The position numbers and the translations under genes were made by a program. 64,000 nucleotides of DNA, from the NCBI RefSeq assembly GCF_008370345.1, contig NZ_VTUU01000004.1:124001-188000 (forward strand). The letters run 5' to 3'. The notes beneath the pieces are model-generated. The model was not told the DNA's origin. It searched no databases and saw only the letters and a list, made by a program, of their open reading frames with translations. The stretch is from Marinobacter salinexigens (GTDB taxonomy: Bacteria > Pseudomonadota > Gammaproteobacteria > Pseudomonadales > Oleiphilaceae). Positions 36,676 through 48,416 of this stretch are shown here, piece after piece. Position 1 is the first letter of the stretch; every line of letters starts with the position of its first letter.

Positions 36676-38568
36676 ATGACGGTTGAGTCAAAAAAAGAGA
36701 CCCTGGGTTTTCAAACAGAAGTGAAGCAGTTGCTTCACCTGATGATCCATTCCCTTTATTCCAACAAGGAAATCTTCCTTCGTGAGCTGATTTCGAACGC
36801 CTCGGATGCCGAGGACAAACTGCGCTTTGCCGCATTGAAAGACGACGGCCTGTACGAAGGTGAGTCCGATCTGAATATCCGTCTGGATTACGATAAGGAC
36901 GCCGGTACCATCATCATTACCGACAACGGCATTGGTATGACCCGCGACGATGTGATTGCCAACCTCGGCACCATCGCCAAGTCCGGCACAGCCGATTTCC
37001 TCAAGCAGCTTTCCGGCGATGAGAAGAAGGACAGCAAACTGATTGGTCAGTTTGGTGTGGGCTTCTACTCCGCATTCATTGTGGCTGACAAAGTTGATGT
37101 GTTTACCCGTCGTGCCGGTGCTCCGGTAGAAGAGGGTGTTCACTGGGAATCCAAAGGCGACGGCGAGTTTGCGATTGAGCAGGTCACCCGTGAGAACCGC
37201 GGTACCGAGATCGTTCTGCACCTTAAATCCGAAGACAAGGAATTTGCTGACGGCTGGCGCCTGCGTAGCCTCGTGAAGAAGTACTCTGATCACATCTCGT
37301 TCCCGGTGATCATGAAATCCGAATCAGAGGAAGAAGAGGAAAAAGGCAAGGACGAAACCGTCAATGATGCCACCGCTCTCTGGACTCTTCCCCGCACCGA
37401 GGTCAAGGAAGAGGAATACAAAGAGTTTTACAAGCACATCGCCCACGACTTTGAAGACCCGCTCACCTGGTCTCACAACAAGGTTGAAGGCAAGCTGGAT
37501 TACACCAGTCTGCTTTATATCCCGGCTCGTGCTCCGTTCGATATGTATAACCGTGAAGCACCCCGGGGTCTGAAGCTCTACGTTCAGCGCGTTTTCATCA
37601 TGGATGACGCCGAGCAGTTCCTGCCGTTGTACCTGCGTTTCGCCAAGGGAGTTATTGATTCCAACGACCTGTCCCTGAACGTCTCCCGTGAGATCCTGCA
37701 GAACGACAGTACCGTTGAGAGCATCCGCAGCGCGCTCACCAAGCGGGTTCTGGACATGCTGTCCAAGCTGGCCAAGAAAGATGGCGACGAGTACCAGAAG
37801 TTCTGGGGCGAGTTCGGCACTGTCCTGAAAGAAGGCCCGGCGGAAGACTTCGGCAACCGCGAAAAGATTGCCAGCCTGCTGCGCTTTGCCTCTACTCATA
37901 CCGGTGAAGACACCCAGAACGTCTCTCTGGACGATTACATCGGCCGGATGAAAGAAGGCCAGAGCAAGATCTACTTCATCACCGCTGACAGCTTCATGGC
38001 CGCCAAGAGCAGCCCGCATCTGGAAGTCTTCAGGAAGAAGGGCATCGAGGTGTTGATCCTTTCCGATCGTATCGACGAGTGGATGATGGGATACCTCAAC
38101 GAGTACGACGGTAAATCCCTGCAGGATGTTGCCCGTGGTGATCTGGACCTGGGCGAAGTAGAAACCGAGGAAGACAAGAAGCACAAGGAAGAAGCGGCAG
38201 CGGAGCACAAAGATCTGCTGGAGCGTATCAAGAACGCTCTGGAAGACCGTGTTCAGGAAGTCCGTGTGACCAACCGTCTGACGGATTCTCCGGCCTGTCT
38301 CGTCGTTGGCGACTTCGACATGGGGGCACAGATGAAGAAGATCATGGAAGCTGCCGGCCAGAAAGTGCCGGACAGCAAGCCGATCTTCGAAATCAATGTT
38401 GAGCATCCTCTGGTTCAGCGCCTTGAGAATGAGAAAGGCGAAGAGCGGTTCACGGAGCTGTCTGCAGTTCTTCTGGATCAGGCAACCCTGGCCAGCGGTG
38501 AACAGCTTAAAGATCCGGGTGCCTATGTGACCCGCCTGAACCGTTTGCTGCTGGAACTGGCTAACTGA
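36676..38568 (+). CDS. htpG: Molecular chaperone HtpG (Hsp90)
   Basis: This 630-residue bacterial Hsp90 binds ATP and helps late folding steps. The GHKL ATPase motifs are [35 protein letters not shown] and [16 protein letters not shown]. The middle domain contains [20 protein letters not shown] with the catalytic-loop arginine, and the C-terminal dimerisation domain ends at LLELAN. Length is typical. It starts after AGGAGAAAT. I did not find a clear heat-shock promoter between repeat copy D and the start. Confidence 0.97.
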   Translation: MTVESKKETLGFQTEVKQLLHLMIHSLYSNKEIFLRELISNASDAEDKLRFAALKDDGLYEGESDLNIRLDYDKDAGTIIITDNGIGMTRDDVIANLGTIAKSGTADFLKQLSGDEKKDSKLIGQFGVGFYSAFIVADKVDVFTRRAGAPVEEGVHWESKGDGEFAIEQVTRENRGTEIVLHLKSEDKEFADGWRLRSLVKKYSDHISFPVIMKSESEEEEEKGKDETVNDATALWTLPRTEVKEEEYKEFYKHIAHDFEDPLTWSHNKVEGKLDYTSLLYIPARAPFDMYNREAPRGLKLYVQRVFIMDDAEQFLPLYLRFAKGVIDSNDLSLNVSREILQNDSTVESIRSALTKRVLDMLSKLAKKDGDEYQKFWGEFGTVLKEGPAEDFGNREKIASLLRFASTHTGEDTQNVSLDDYIGRMKEGQSKIYFITADSFMAAKSSPHLEVFRKKGIEVLILSDRIDEWMMGYLNEYDGKSLQDVARGDLDLGEVETEEDKKHKEEAAAEHKDLLERIKNALEDRVQEVRVTNRLTDSPACLVVGDFDMGAQMKKIMEAAGQKVPDSKPIFEINVEHPLVQRLENEKGEERFTELSAVLLDQATLASGEQLKDPGAYVTRLNRLLLELAN

Positions 38569-38572
38569 GTTC

Positions 38573-38791
38573 ATGCAGCAGATTGTCGTGGACATCAACA
38601 TCGGCCCTGATGAGTGGATAAAGCTCTATCAGGGCGTTGCTTCCGATGTTCACGCCAGAGCCCGGGACGGACGCAGTGTCCGCTTCCCGGCTCGTATCCT
38701 TTCCCGTTTCTGCCTGAGCGACGGTGTGCGCGGTTCTTTCCGGATTGTTTTTGACGATCAAGGGAAGTTTCAATCGGTTAGTCGCCTTTAA
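38573..38791 (+). CDS. DUF2835 family protein
   Basis: This 72-residue cytoplasmic protein matches DUF2835 (PilZ-like small beta fold of unknown function). VVDINIGPDEWIKLYQGVA and VRFPARILSRFCLSDGVRG are the conserved parts. The ATG is 4 bases after the htpG stop, so it is probably cotranslated with htpG. No role in chaperone function has been described to my knowledge. Confidence 0.85.
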   Translation: MQQIVVDINIGPDEWIKLYQGVASDVHARARDGRSVRFPARILSRFCLSDGVRGSFRIVFDDQGKFQSVSRL

Positions 38792-38888
38792 TAGTTAAAG
38801 TCTTTCGTAAAATTTTGTTTCTTTGATTTCACAGAAGCCATCCAGCTGACTAATCTGAATACATCCACAGCGGTGAAGGAGTTGTGAG

Positions 38889-38981
38889 ATGTCCCACTGG
38901 ATGCAGACCTGGACAGGAAACTGGAAGCAGCAAGGCAAGCTGTTTATCGACTACTACGTCAATTACGCGATTTCCCAATAA
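38889..38981 (+). CDS. Small ORF of 30 residues with its own terminator
   Basis: This ORF was found by eye. ATG at 38889 follows AAGGAG with 8-base spacing and codes for a 30-residue peptide with tryptophans at positions 4, 8 and 12 and an aromatic, partly hydrophobic C-terminal half (LFIDYYVNYAIS). The three Trp at four-residue spacing would line up on one side of a helix. A perfect 11 bp hairpin follows 3 bases after the stop. I do not recognise a family. A small membrane-associated or regulatory peptide is possible; chance cannot be excluded. Confidence 0.5.
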   Translation: MSHWMQTWTGNWKQQGKLFIDYYVNYAISQ

Positions 38982-38983
38982 GT

Positions 38984-39017
38984 ATTCGGGACGGTTTGGC
39001 TTCAATCCGTCCCGAAT
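38984..39017 (+). terminator. Hairpin after the small ORF
   Basis: A perfect 11 bp stem (ATTCGGGACGG/CCGTCCCGAAT) with a 12-base loop is followed by TCTGTCT. It is terminator-like with a weak T tract, and lies 2 bases beyond the stop of the 30-residue ORF. Confidence 0.6.
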
Positions 39018-39092
39018 TCTGTCTACAATGCCGGCCCGCCTAATCTTTAACCACTCTCGTCACTGACGTTCTCGGAACAAGCTGGAGCCGGT

Positions 39093-40070
39093 ATGCGCAT
39101 TATCCTCGCCCCTATGGAAGGGCTGGTTGACGCACCCATTCGTGAAACCCTCACCAAAGTTGGTGGTATCGACCGCTGCGTCACAGAATTTGTGCGGGTG
39201 ACTCACGGCATGCTGCCACCCCGTGTGTTTTACAAATATGCTCCGGAACTTCATAACCAGTCCCTGACTCGCGTGGGTACGCCGGTGGCTGTGCAGTTAC
39301 TGGGTTCTGATCCGATGCAGATGGGGCTCCACGGCGCCCGCGCGGCCGAGCTTGGGGCCACTCAGGTGGATATCAACTTCGGTTGCCCGGCCAAGACCGT
39401 AAACCGGCACAAGGGTGGTTGTGTCCTGATGCGTGAACCGGAGCTTATGCACGAGATTACGTCCGCAGTGCGCAAGGCGGTGCCGGAAGACATCCCTGTT
39501 ACCGCCAAGATGCGCTTGGGCTACGACGATCGGTCCATGGGCGTCGCCTGCGGCCAGGCACTGGATGCCGCTGGCGCGTCTGAAATTGTTATTCATGCCC
39601 GCAGCAAGGTGGACGGTTACAAACCGCCGGCCTACTGGGAAGAAATCGCCAGGGTCCGTGAAGCCGTCCAGGCTCATGTCATCGCAAACGGCGAAATCTG
39701 GACGGTTTCGGACTACTGGCGCTGCCGTGAGGTGTCCGGCTGTGACGACGTGATGATTGGTCGGGGGCTGATCGCGCGACCTGATCTGGCCCGTAAGATC
39801 AAAGCCAGTCAGAAAGGGGAGGAAATCCCCGATATGGCATGGCTGGAAGCGGTCGCCCTCGTTCGCGAGTACGCAGAGGTTCTGCAGGGATGGCTGGAAG
39901 ACCGATACGTCACAGGCCGCATCAAACAATGGATGAACTTCCTGCGTCAGGGGTTTTCGGAGGCTGATACGGTCTGGCCCCAGGCTCGTAAGCTGAGAGA
40001 AGTCGAACCCATGCTGGCGTGTCTGGAGCAGGTGCCCGACACTGCGCAAGGCAATCATCGGGCGGCCTGA
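39093..40070 (+). CDS. dusC: tRNA-dihydrouridine synthase C
   Basis: This 325-residue FMN TIM-barrel enzyme reduces uridine (position 16 in E. coli) in tRNA D loops. The opening ILAPMEGLVDAPIRE and the DINFGCPAKTVNRHKGGC motif with the catalytic cysteine identify the Dus family; the RVTHGMLPPRVFYKYAPEL stretch points to DusC rather than DusA or DusB. Its stop is directly adjacent to that of the convergent aldolase gene. Confidence 0.93.
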   Translation: MRIILAPMEGLVDAPIRETLTKVGGIDRCVTEFVRVTHGMLPPRVFYKYAPELHNQSLTRVGTPVAVQLLGSDPMQMGLHGARAAELGATQVDINFGCPAKTVNRHKGGCVLMREPELMHEITSAVRKAVPEDIPVTAKMRLGYDDRSMGVACGQALDAAGASEIVIHARSKVDGYKPPAYWEEIARVREAVQAHVIANGEIWTVSDYWRCREVSGCDDVMIGRGLIARPDLARKIKASQKGEEIPDMAWLEAVALVREYAEVLQGWLEDRYVTGRIKQWMNFLRQGFSEADTVWPQARKLREVEPMLACLEQVPDTAQGNHRAA

Positions 40071-41084
40071 TTACTCCTCCATCTCGGGCGAATAGCTTCC
40101 TGAGCGGGCGGCCCCGTTGAGTCTGGCTCGCTTCAGGATGGCTTGTTGAGTCGCAGCCCGGTTCTCAAGGCTCCCGGCCCAGGCGTGTTGAGCCGGCTCC
40201 TGTAAGGCGCGGCCATAAGAAAAACTGAGCGCCCAGGGTTGCGGTCCAAGGTTGTTCAGGGCATTCAGGTTTCTGGTTGCTTCATCCGGCGCTTGCCCGC
40301 CCGACAGGAAGTTGATACCGGGGACGGCTGCGGGCACGGTCCGGCGGAAGACCGCTAGGGTGGCTTCGGCGACTTGCTCTGGGGTGGCTTTGGGGCTGCC
40401 TTTACCCGGCGTCACCATGTTGGGCTTCAGGATCATGCTTTCCAGTTCAACCCGGTGCCGGTATAGCGCCTGAAACACTTCCTTCAGGACGGCTTCGCTG
40501 ACTTCCGCACATCGACCAATACTGTGTTCGCCATCCATCAGCACTTCTGGCTCTACGATGGGCACCATGCCAATGGACTGACAGAGGGCGGCGTAACGGG
40601 CCAGCATTTCCGCGTTGGCCTCGATGGCCTGGCGGGAAGGCAATGTATCGGTAATGTAAAAAACATCCCGCCATTTGGCGAACCGCGCTCCCTGACTCCT
40701 GTAGATCTCCAACCGGTCATCAAGACCATCCAGGCCATACGTTATTTCTTCGCCGGGAGCGTTGATCAGTGGCTTCTTGCCTTTGTCCACCTTGATACCC
40801 GGCACGATTCCCTGGCTTTCAAGTAAGTCAGGAAATGGGGTCAGGTCCAGACTGGACTGTCGCAGTGTTTCCTCAAACAGAATGACACCGCTGATAAATT
40901 CCCCAAGGCCGGGAGCAGAGAGAATCAGACTTCTGTATTCCCTTCGGTTGTCCTCGCTGGACTCTACGCCGATAGCCTTGAAGCGCTTGGCGATGGTTGG
41001 ATGGCTTTCGTCGGCGGCCAGAATACCTTTGCCAGGCTGCACGAGTTTTTCGATGGTTGCTGTGAGTTCTGCCTGTATACCCAT
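40071..41084 (-). CDS. Fructose-bisphosphate aldolase, class I
   Basis: This 337-residue Schiff-base aldolase is of the classical eukaryote-like type. GKGILAADESHPTIAKRF is the N-terminal signature, SMILKPNMVTPGK contains the catalytic lysine, and PGINFLSGGQAPDEAT is the phosphate-binding loop. It cleaves fructose 1,6-bisphosphate in glycolysis or forms it in gluconeogenesis without a metal. It is divergent from the acyl-reductase-like gene and has no carbon-metabolism partner beside it. Confidence 0.93.
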   Translation of the reverse strand: MGIQAELTATIEKLVQPGKGILAADESHPTIAKRFKAIGVESSEDNRREYRSLILSAPGLGEFISGVILFEETLRQSSLDLTPFPDLLESQGIVPGIKVDKGKKPLINAPGEEITYGLDGLDDRLEIYRSQGARFAKWRDVFYITDTLPSRQAIEANAEMLARYAALCQSIGMVPIVEPEVLMDGEHSIGRCAEVSEAVLKEVFQALYRHRVELESMILKPNMVTPGKGSPKATPEQVAEATLAVFRRTVPAAVPGINFLSGGQAPDEATRNLNALNNLGPQPWALSFSYGRALQEPAQHAWAGSLENRAATQQAILKRARLNGAARSGSYSPEMEE

Positions 41085-41190
41085 GTTGCACCCCCTGTGC
41101 GCATGAGGTGTTTCTCTGTCGATGGATAGTTATTGTAGACCCTGTACCGCTGGTTGGAATTTGATCTGAGCCAAGGCAAAAGGGAGTACT

Positions 41191-43314
41191 GTGGATTACG
41201 CTGAAAATAACAATAGCGGGCAAACGCAGGGACGGATTATGAAAACCGTGGTGAGTGTCAGCCTGGGGGCGTCGGAAGACGATTACGAACTGGATACAGA
41301 GTTCCTGGGGCAGCCGTTTCGTATTCTCAGGATTGGTACCGATGGCGATATTGCGCGGGCAGAGTCTGTGCTTGAATCGGTTCGTGATCAGGCAGATGCG
41401 ATCGGGCTGAGTATGGTCCACGACCACTACCGGGTTGGCAACGAACTGATCGAACATCCGGAGACGGCTCGTCTTCAGGCCTGCGTCCCGGATAAGCCCG
41501 TGACGACCGGAGCAGGTCTGCGCGGCATTCTCCAGGAATGGGCCGTGCGTCATAGCCAGTCTGAGCTGGGGCACTTTTTCGATAATGCCCGGGTATTGTT
41601 CATGAACGGGCAGGCCGGATACCGGATCGCAAAGTCCCTGGCAGAACACACAGATAACCTGTTTTTCGCCGACCCGTATCTCGATTTCGGTGTTCCGAGA
41701 ACATTGACCTCCCTTCGACAACTGGAAATCTACACCTCCCTGACCGCTCAGGTGACCTTCCATCCAGCGGCTGCTAAAGCGGTTGACGCTCTGCTGAAAA
41801 CGCCGCTCTATCGTTTGGGAGAAAGGCTGGTGCAGGGATCACTGAGTAGTGCGGTGGAAAACGCTCATGTGATTGTTGCCACGGTCGGCGAGCTTGCTGA
41901 GTTTGGTGATAAAGAGCTCGACGGCAAAACCGTGATTACATCCCGCGTAACCGACGCAGCACTTGAATGGCTCCGATCCCGGAAGGTAGCCATGGTGGTG
42001 GATTACAGCCCCTGGCTCGAGGGAAGACCGGTTGGTGTTAACGTGATGGAGGCTATGATTTCTGCGGTCTTATCCCGCACACCGGAGCAGCTGGCACCGG
42101 ATGATTACCTGGATATCATCCAGTCTCTGGGAATTGAACCCAGAGTCATCTATCCGGATGGTTACCGTCGGGTAAACCGGTTTGCCTTTGTGATCCACCC
42201 CTTGTCGCAGCAGTACCTCACCAAGACCCCGCCACTGGACTGGATTGCTGAGGTATCTCCTCCTGCCGTGATGAATCTGGTCGAGAAAGCCGTAGCTTAC
42301 ACACCTCCGTTTATCTATTCGAAAGTCTCCGGTATCCGGTCCCCGACCGGGGACGAAGTGGAGGGCTGGTTGATAACGGTGGGAGGAACGCCGCGGGAGA
42401 TTATGGCTCATGGGCCGGAGTTCACCTACAGCCGTTTGTTGGCGGCTGCGAAGCTGGCGAAAAAACTTGGTGCTCAGATCATGGGCTTGGGAGCGTTTAC
42501 AAAAGTCGTGGGCGATGCAGGCATAACCGTTGCCAAACGTGCACCGATACCTATCACTACCGGCAACAGCTACAGCGCGTCGGGCGCCTTATGGGCAGCC
42601 CATGACGCCCTGAAGCGGATCGGGTTGGTAGAGATTGGGGAAAGCGGAAAAATGGCAGGGAAGGCGATGGTTGTCGGTGCAACAGGAGCCATTGGTTCCG
42701 TATGCGCCCGCCTGCTGGCTAAAGCTGTGGATGAGATCTACCTGGCGGCGCCGGAACCGGCAAAACTGTTGTCGCTGAAAGAAAGCATTGAGCAGGAAAC
42801 GCCGGGGGCAAAGGTACATGTAGCAGGTTCTGCTGACCGGGACGTATCGGACATGGACATGATCGTCACTGCGACATCGGGGGCAGGGAAACGAATTCTC
42901 GACATTACAAGAGTCAAACCCGGTTGTGTGATTACCGATGTTGCCCGACCTCTGGATATTCCAGCGGAGGACGTCGCGAAGCGGCCTGATGTGCTGGTGA
43001 TCGAGTCGGGCGAGATTCAGTTACCGGGGCACCCCATCATGAAAGATATTGGTCTTCCCAAAGGCATTGCGTATGCGTGCCTGGCGGAAACCATTGTGCT
43101 GGCTCTGGAGGGCAGGTTTGAGAACTTTACCCTTGGCAGGAATATCGAGTGGGAAAAAGTGAGGGAAATCTACAAGCTGGGACTACGACATGGGATGGAG
43201 CTGGCTTCTATATCCGGGGTGAATGGTGTGTTCGGCGATGGGGATTTTGAGCGGGTCAGGGGCTTTGCTATAGAGAAGGGGCGGGTACCTCCATCTATGA
43301 TAGCTAAAAACTAA
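41191..43314 (+). CDS. Acyl-ACP reductase-like dehydrogenase with N-terminal extension
   Basis: This 707-residue protein has a C-terminal half (about 370-707) resembling cyanobacterial long-chain acyl-ACP reductase (COG5322). MGLGAFTKVVGDAGITVAK and TTGNSYSAS match its N-terminal region, VVGATGAIGSVCARLLA is a Rossmann loop, and YACLAETIVLALEGRF is followed by FTLGRN near the end. Cys630 there aligns with the catalytic cysteine described for that family, as I recall it. The first 340 residues are unrecognised but hold a Rossmann-like stretch (AHVIVATVGEL). GTG at 41191 follows GGGAG; an ATG at 41239 is possible. A role in making fatty aldehydes is inference. Confidence 0.75.
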   Translation: MDYAENNNSGQTQGRIMKTVVSVSLGASEDDYELDTEFLGQPFRILRIGTDGDIARAESVLESVRDQADAIGLSMVHDHYRVGNELIEHPETARLQACVPDKPVTTGAGLRGILQEWAVRHSQSELGHFFDNARVLFMNGQAGYRIAKSLAEHTDNLFFADPYLDFGVPRTLTSLRQLEIYTSLTAQVTFHPAAAKAVDALLKTPLYRLGERLVQGSLSSAVENAHVIVATVGELAEFGDKELDGKTVITSRVTDAALEWLRSRKVAMVVDYSPWLEGRPVGVNVMEAMISAVLSRTPEQLAPDDYLDIIQSLGIEPRVIYPDGYRRVNRFAFVIHPLSQQYLTKTPPLDWIAEVSPPAVMNLVEKAVAYTPPFIYSKVSGIRSPTGDEVEGWLITVGGTPREIMAHGPEFTYSRLLAAAKLAKKLGAQIMGLGAFTKVVGDAGITVAKRAPIPITTGNSYSASGALWAAHDALKRIGLVEIGESGKMAGKAMVVGATGAIGSVCARLLAKAVDEIYLAAPEPAKLLSLKESIEQETPGAKVHVAGSADRDVSDMDMIVTATSGAGKRILDITRVKPGCVITDVARPLDIPAEDVAKRPDVLVIESGEIQLPGHPIMKDIGLPKGIAYACLAETIVLALEGRFENFTLGRNIEWEKVREIYKLGLRHGMELASISGVNGVFGDGDFERVRGFAIEKGRVPPSMIAKN

Positions 43315-43368
43315 TGAAATCAATAAAAAAAGAAATTTAGATAATTTAAAGGGTGTGATCTACATTGA

Positions 43369-45600
<2,232 letters not shown>

Positions 45601-45647
45601 TACCTTCATAGCGAAAAGAGCGCGGAAATCAGCCCGCGCTCCAAAAG

Positions 45648-45685
45648 AAAAACGGCGCTTCGAAGTTATCGGAGCGCCGTTTTTT
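45648..45685. terminator. Bidirectional terminator between katG and OsmC-YcaO
   Basis: A 16 bp stem with one G-T pair (45648-45663 with 45669-45684) has A and T tracts on both sides, so it can act for katG and for the convergent gene. A second GC hairpin (GAGCGCGG/CCGCGCTC, 45618-45641) precedes it. Confidence 0.9.
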
Positions 45686-45708
45686 GTTGCCTTTTACCAG
45701 GCTGGATC

Positions 45709-47895
45709 TTATTTAAGGCCGGCGTTGGCGGCCCGGGCGGCGTGCAGCTTTTTGTAGCTCTCGATCAGGCGCAGGTGCCTGTCGAGGCCTTCAAGCTGCA
45801 TGTTGGTGGGGGTGAGTCCGTGGAAACGAACGCTGCCGTCGACCGAGCCGACCACCGCATCCATGGTGTCTTCACCAAACATGCGGCGGAAGTTGTCAAT
45901 AAAGTCGTCGAGCTCCAGTTCGTCGTCCAGCGAGACCTCAAGTACAGCTTGCATGGCTTGATAGAACAGGCCGCGAGCTACGGTGTTGTCATTGAACTGC
46001 AGGAATGTTTCCACCATCTCCAGCGCTTCTTCGTGCTGTTGCAGCGCCAGGTAGATCAACAGTTTCAGCTCAAGGATGGTGAGCTGACCCCAGATGGTGT
46101 TTTCATCGAACTCTACGCCGATCAGCGTGATGATCGTCATGTAATTGTCGATCTGGCTTTCTTCGAGGCGTTCCACCAGTTCGGCCAGTTGCTCGTCGCT
46201 TAGACGGTGCAGGTTGAGGATGTCCTCACGGTAGTCCAGGGCCATGTTGGTGTTGTCCCAGATCAGGTCTTCCACCGGGTAAACCTCGGAGTAACCGGGC
46301 ACCAGAATACGGCATGTCTGGGCACCCAGCTCGTCATGAACGGCAACGTAAACCTCTTTTTCCAGATCACTCAGGATGCCGAATAGCAGCGCGGCTTCTT
46401 CGTCGTTGGTGCCAGAGAAGTTCCATTCACAGAACTCATAATCTGATCGCGCACTGAAGAAGCGCCAGGACACCACACCGGTAGAGTCGATGAAATGTTC
46501 GACGAAGTTGTTCGGCTCAGACACTGCCAGGCTGTTGAACGTTGGCGGTGGTACGTCGTTCAGGCCTTCGAAGCTGCGGCCTTGCATCAGTTCTGTAAGG
46601 CTGCGTTCCAGCGCGACGTGGAAACTCGGGTGAGCACCGAAGGACGCAAATACACCGCCGGTTTTGGGGTTCATCAGAGTGACGCACATGACCGGGAACT
46701 GGCCGCCGAGAGAAGCGTCTTTCACCAGCACCGGGAAGCCTTGCGCCTCCAGCGCTTCAATGCCTTCAACGATCTCCGGGTACTTGGCGAGCACTTCCTT
46801 CGGAACATCCGGAAGTGTGATTTCTTCTTCGATGATCTGCTTTTTAACCGCCCGCTCGAATATTTCTGACAGGCACTGGACCTGAGCTTCCGCCAGGGTA
46901 TTCCCCGCGCTCATGCCGTTACTCAGGAACAGGTTCTCGATCAGGTTAGAGGGAAAGTAGACCACCTCGCCGTCAGATTGACGAACATAGGGCAGGGCAC
47001 AGATACCACGGTCTGCTCGACCGGAATTGGTATCGATGAGGTTGGATCCGGCCAGTTCACCTTCAGGGTTATAAATGGCCATACAGTGGTCATCGAGAAT
47101 ACCGTCTGGCAATTCATCATCGGGCCCGGGCTGGAACCATTTTTCATCCGGATAGTGGACGAATTCTGCGTTGGCAATTTCTTCACCGAAGTACTGGTCG
47201 TTGTAGAAGAAGTTGCAGTTCAGGCGTTCAATGAATTCGCCGAGGGCAGAGCACAGGGCGCTTTCTTTTGTGGCACCCTTGCCGTTGGTGAAGCACATGG
47301 GCGAGGCGGCATCCCGAATGTGCAGTGACCACACGTGGGGAACAATGTTGCGCCAGGACGCAATCTCGATCTTCATGCCCAGGTCTTCGAGCATTTTCGT
47401 CATGTTGGCAATGGTCTGCTCCAGCGGCAGGTCCTTACCTTCGATGAAGGTGCTGGTGCCATCGGGCTCGGCCATCAACAGTGCCTGGGCGTCTGCGTCC
47501 AGGTTCTCTACGGTCTCGATTTCAAATTGCGGGCCGGTCTGAACAACTTTTTTAACCGTGCAGCGTTCAATGGAACGCAGAATGCCTTGTCTGTCCTTGT
47601 CCGAGATGTCCTCGGGTAACTCGACCTGAATCCGGAAAATCTGGTTGTAGCGATTCTCCGGATCAACAATGTTGTTCTGGGAAAGCCGGATGTTCTCGGT
47701 GGGAATGTCCCGCGCCAGGCAGTAAACCCTGACAAAATAGGCTGCACACAGCGCGGAAGATGCCAGGAAGTAATCGAAGGGGCTGGGGGCCGAACCATCA
47801 CCCTTGTAGCGAATCGGCTGATCGGTGATGACGGTAAAATCGTCAAACTTGGCTTCAAGCCGCAGGTTATCGAGAAAGTTGACGTTGATTTCCAT
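45709..47895 (-). CDS. OsmC domain / YcaO domain fusion protein
   Basis: This 728-residue protein begins with an OsmC-like domain (about 1-140; SPFDYFLASSALCAAYFVRVY is the conserved helix with the reactive cysteine). A YcaO domain follows (about 160-570), in which ATKESALCSALGEFIERLNC and NGMSAGNTLAEAQVQCLSEI are the ATP-binding signature stretches. A TPR-like acidic helical tail completes it (about 590-728). YcaO enzymes phosphorylate backbone amides to make azolines or thioamides; E. coli YcaO is linked to beta-methylthiolation of ribosomal S12. No precursor peptide or partner enzyme is adjacent, so a housekeeping role like that of E. coli YcaO is more likely than a natural product role. 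Confidence 0.9.
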   Translation of the reverse strand: MEINVNFLDNLRLEAKFDDFTVITDQPIRYKGDGSAPSPFDYFLASSALCAAYFVRVYCLARDIPTENIRLSQNNIVDPENRYNQIFRIQVELPEDISDKDRQGILRSIERCTVKKVVQTGPQFEIETVENLDADAQALLMAEPDGTSTFIEGKDLPLEQTIANMTKMLEDLGMKIEIASWRNIVPHVWSLHIRDAASPMCFTNGKGATKESALCSALGEFIERLNCNFFYNDQYFGEEIANAEFVHYPDEKWFQPGPDDELPDGILDDHCMAIYNPEGELAGSNLIDTNSGRADRGICALPYVRQSDGEVVYFPSNLIENLFLSNGMSAGNTLAEAQVQCLSEIFERAVKKQIIEEEITLPDVPKEVLAKYPEIVEGIEALEAQGFPVLVKDASLGGQFPVMCVTLMNPKTGGVFASFGAHPSFHVALERSLTELMQGRSFEGLNDVPPPTFNSLAVSEPNNFVEHFIDSTGVVSWRFFSARSDYEFCEWNFSGTNDEEAALLFGILSDLEKEVYVAVHDELGAQTCRILVPGYSEVYPVEDLIWDNTNMALDYREDILNLHRLSDEQLAELVERLEESQIDNYMTIITLIGVEFDENTIWGQLTILELKLLIYLALQQHEEALEMVETFLQFNDNTVARGLFYQAMQAVLEVSLDDELELDDFIDNFRRMFGEDTMDAVVGSVDGSVRFHGLTPTNMQLEGLDRHLRLIESYKKLHAARAANAGLK

Positions 47896-47987
47896 GGAAG
47901 AAGCTACCCGGATTGGAGAATTTGGCGAGTCCCGGTGGACTGGAACCCGCCATTATCCAGTTTTTAGGGTGCTTCGTCTTCCAGGTT

Positions 47988-48416
47988 TCAGTCAGTCTTC
48001 TGGAAGGAGAAGAGCTCGTTGCCCTCGTCGTCGTAGAAATACAGTTTAAGTTCCTGAAGTGAATAGGATTGGACTTCGCCCAGATTGCTGTCGAACTGGT
48101 CTGGAGTTGCCATATCCGTGCAGAACCTGCGGGTGACGGCTATCTGTCCGAATGCAATGTCACCGAAACCAACGTCCTCGATGGGGCCGAGATAGTTGTT
48201 ACAGCCATCGAAACCCGAAACCTTCATCTCCTGAAGGTTAATCTCCATTCTCGGCCGTTGCCGCTCGCTACTGAGCTCCAGTTCCTTGCCGTTCATTGTC
48301 TCCAGACCCCAGATGTCGTGGAGCCTCTGAGAGTTGCCGAAGGTTGCGCATCCGGTAAGCACAGACGTCAGCACCACAGAGAGTATTGACGCTTGGGCCA
48401 TGCTTTTCATCTTCAT
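47988..48416 (-). CDS. META/HslJ-domain lipoprotein
   Basis: This 142-residue protein has a lipoprotein signal peptide with lipobox LTGC (cysteine at about residue 23). A META domain follows with IWGLETMNGKEL, RPRMEINLQEMKVSGFDGCN and the FGQIAVTRRFCTD stretch. META proteins in E. coli (HslJ) relate to heat shock and novobiocin resistance; the molecular role is unknown. Two further cysteines in the mature domain may form a disulfide in the periplasm. Confidence 0.85.
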   Translation of the reverse strand: MKMKSMAQASILSVVLTSVLTGCATFGNSQRLHDIWGLETMNGKELELSSERQRPRMEINLQEMKVSGFDGCNNYLGPIEDVGFGDIAFGQIAVTRRFCTDMATPDQFDSNLGEVQSYSLQELKLYFYDDEGNELFSFQKTD

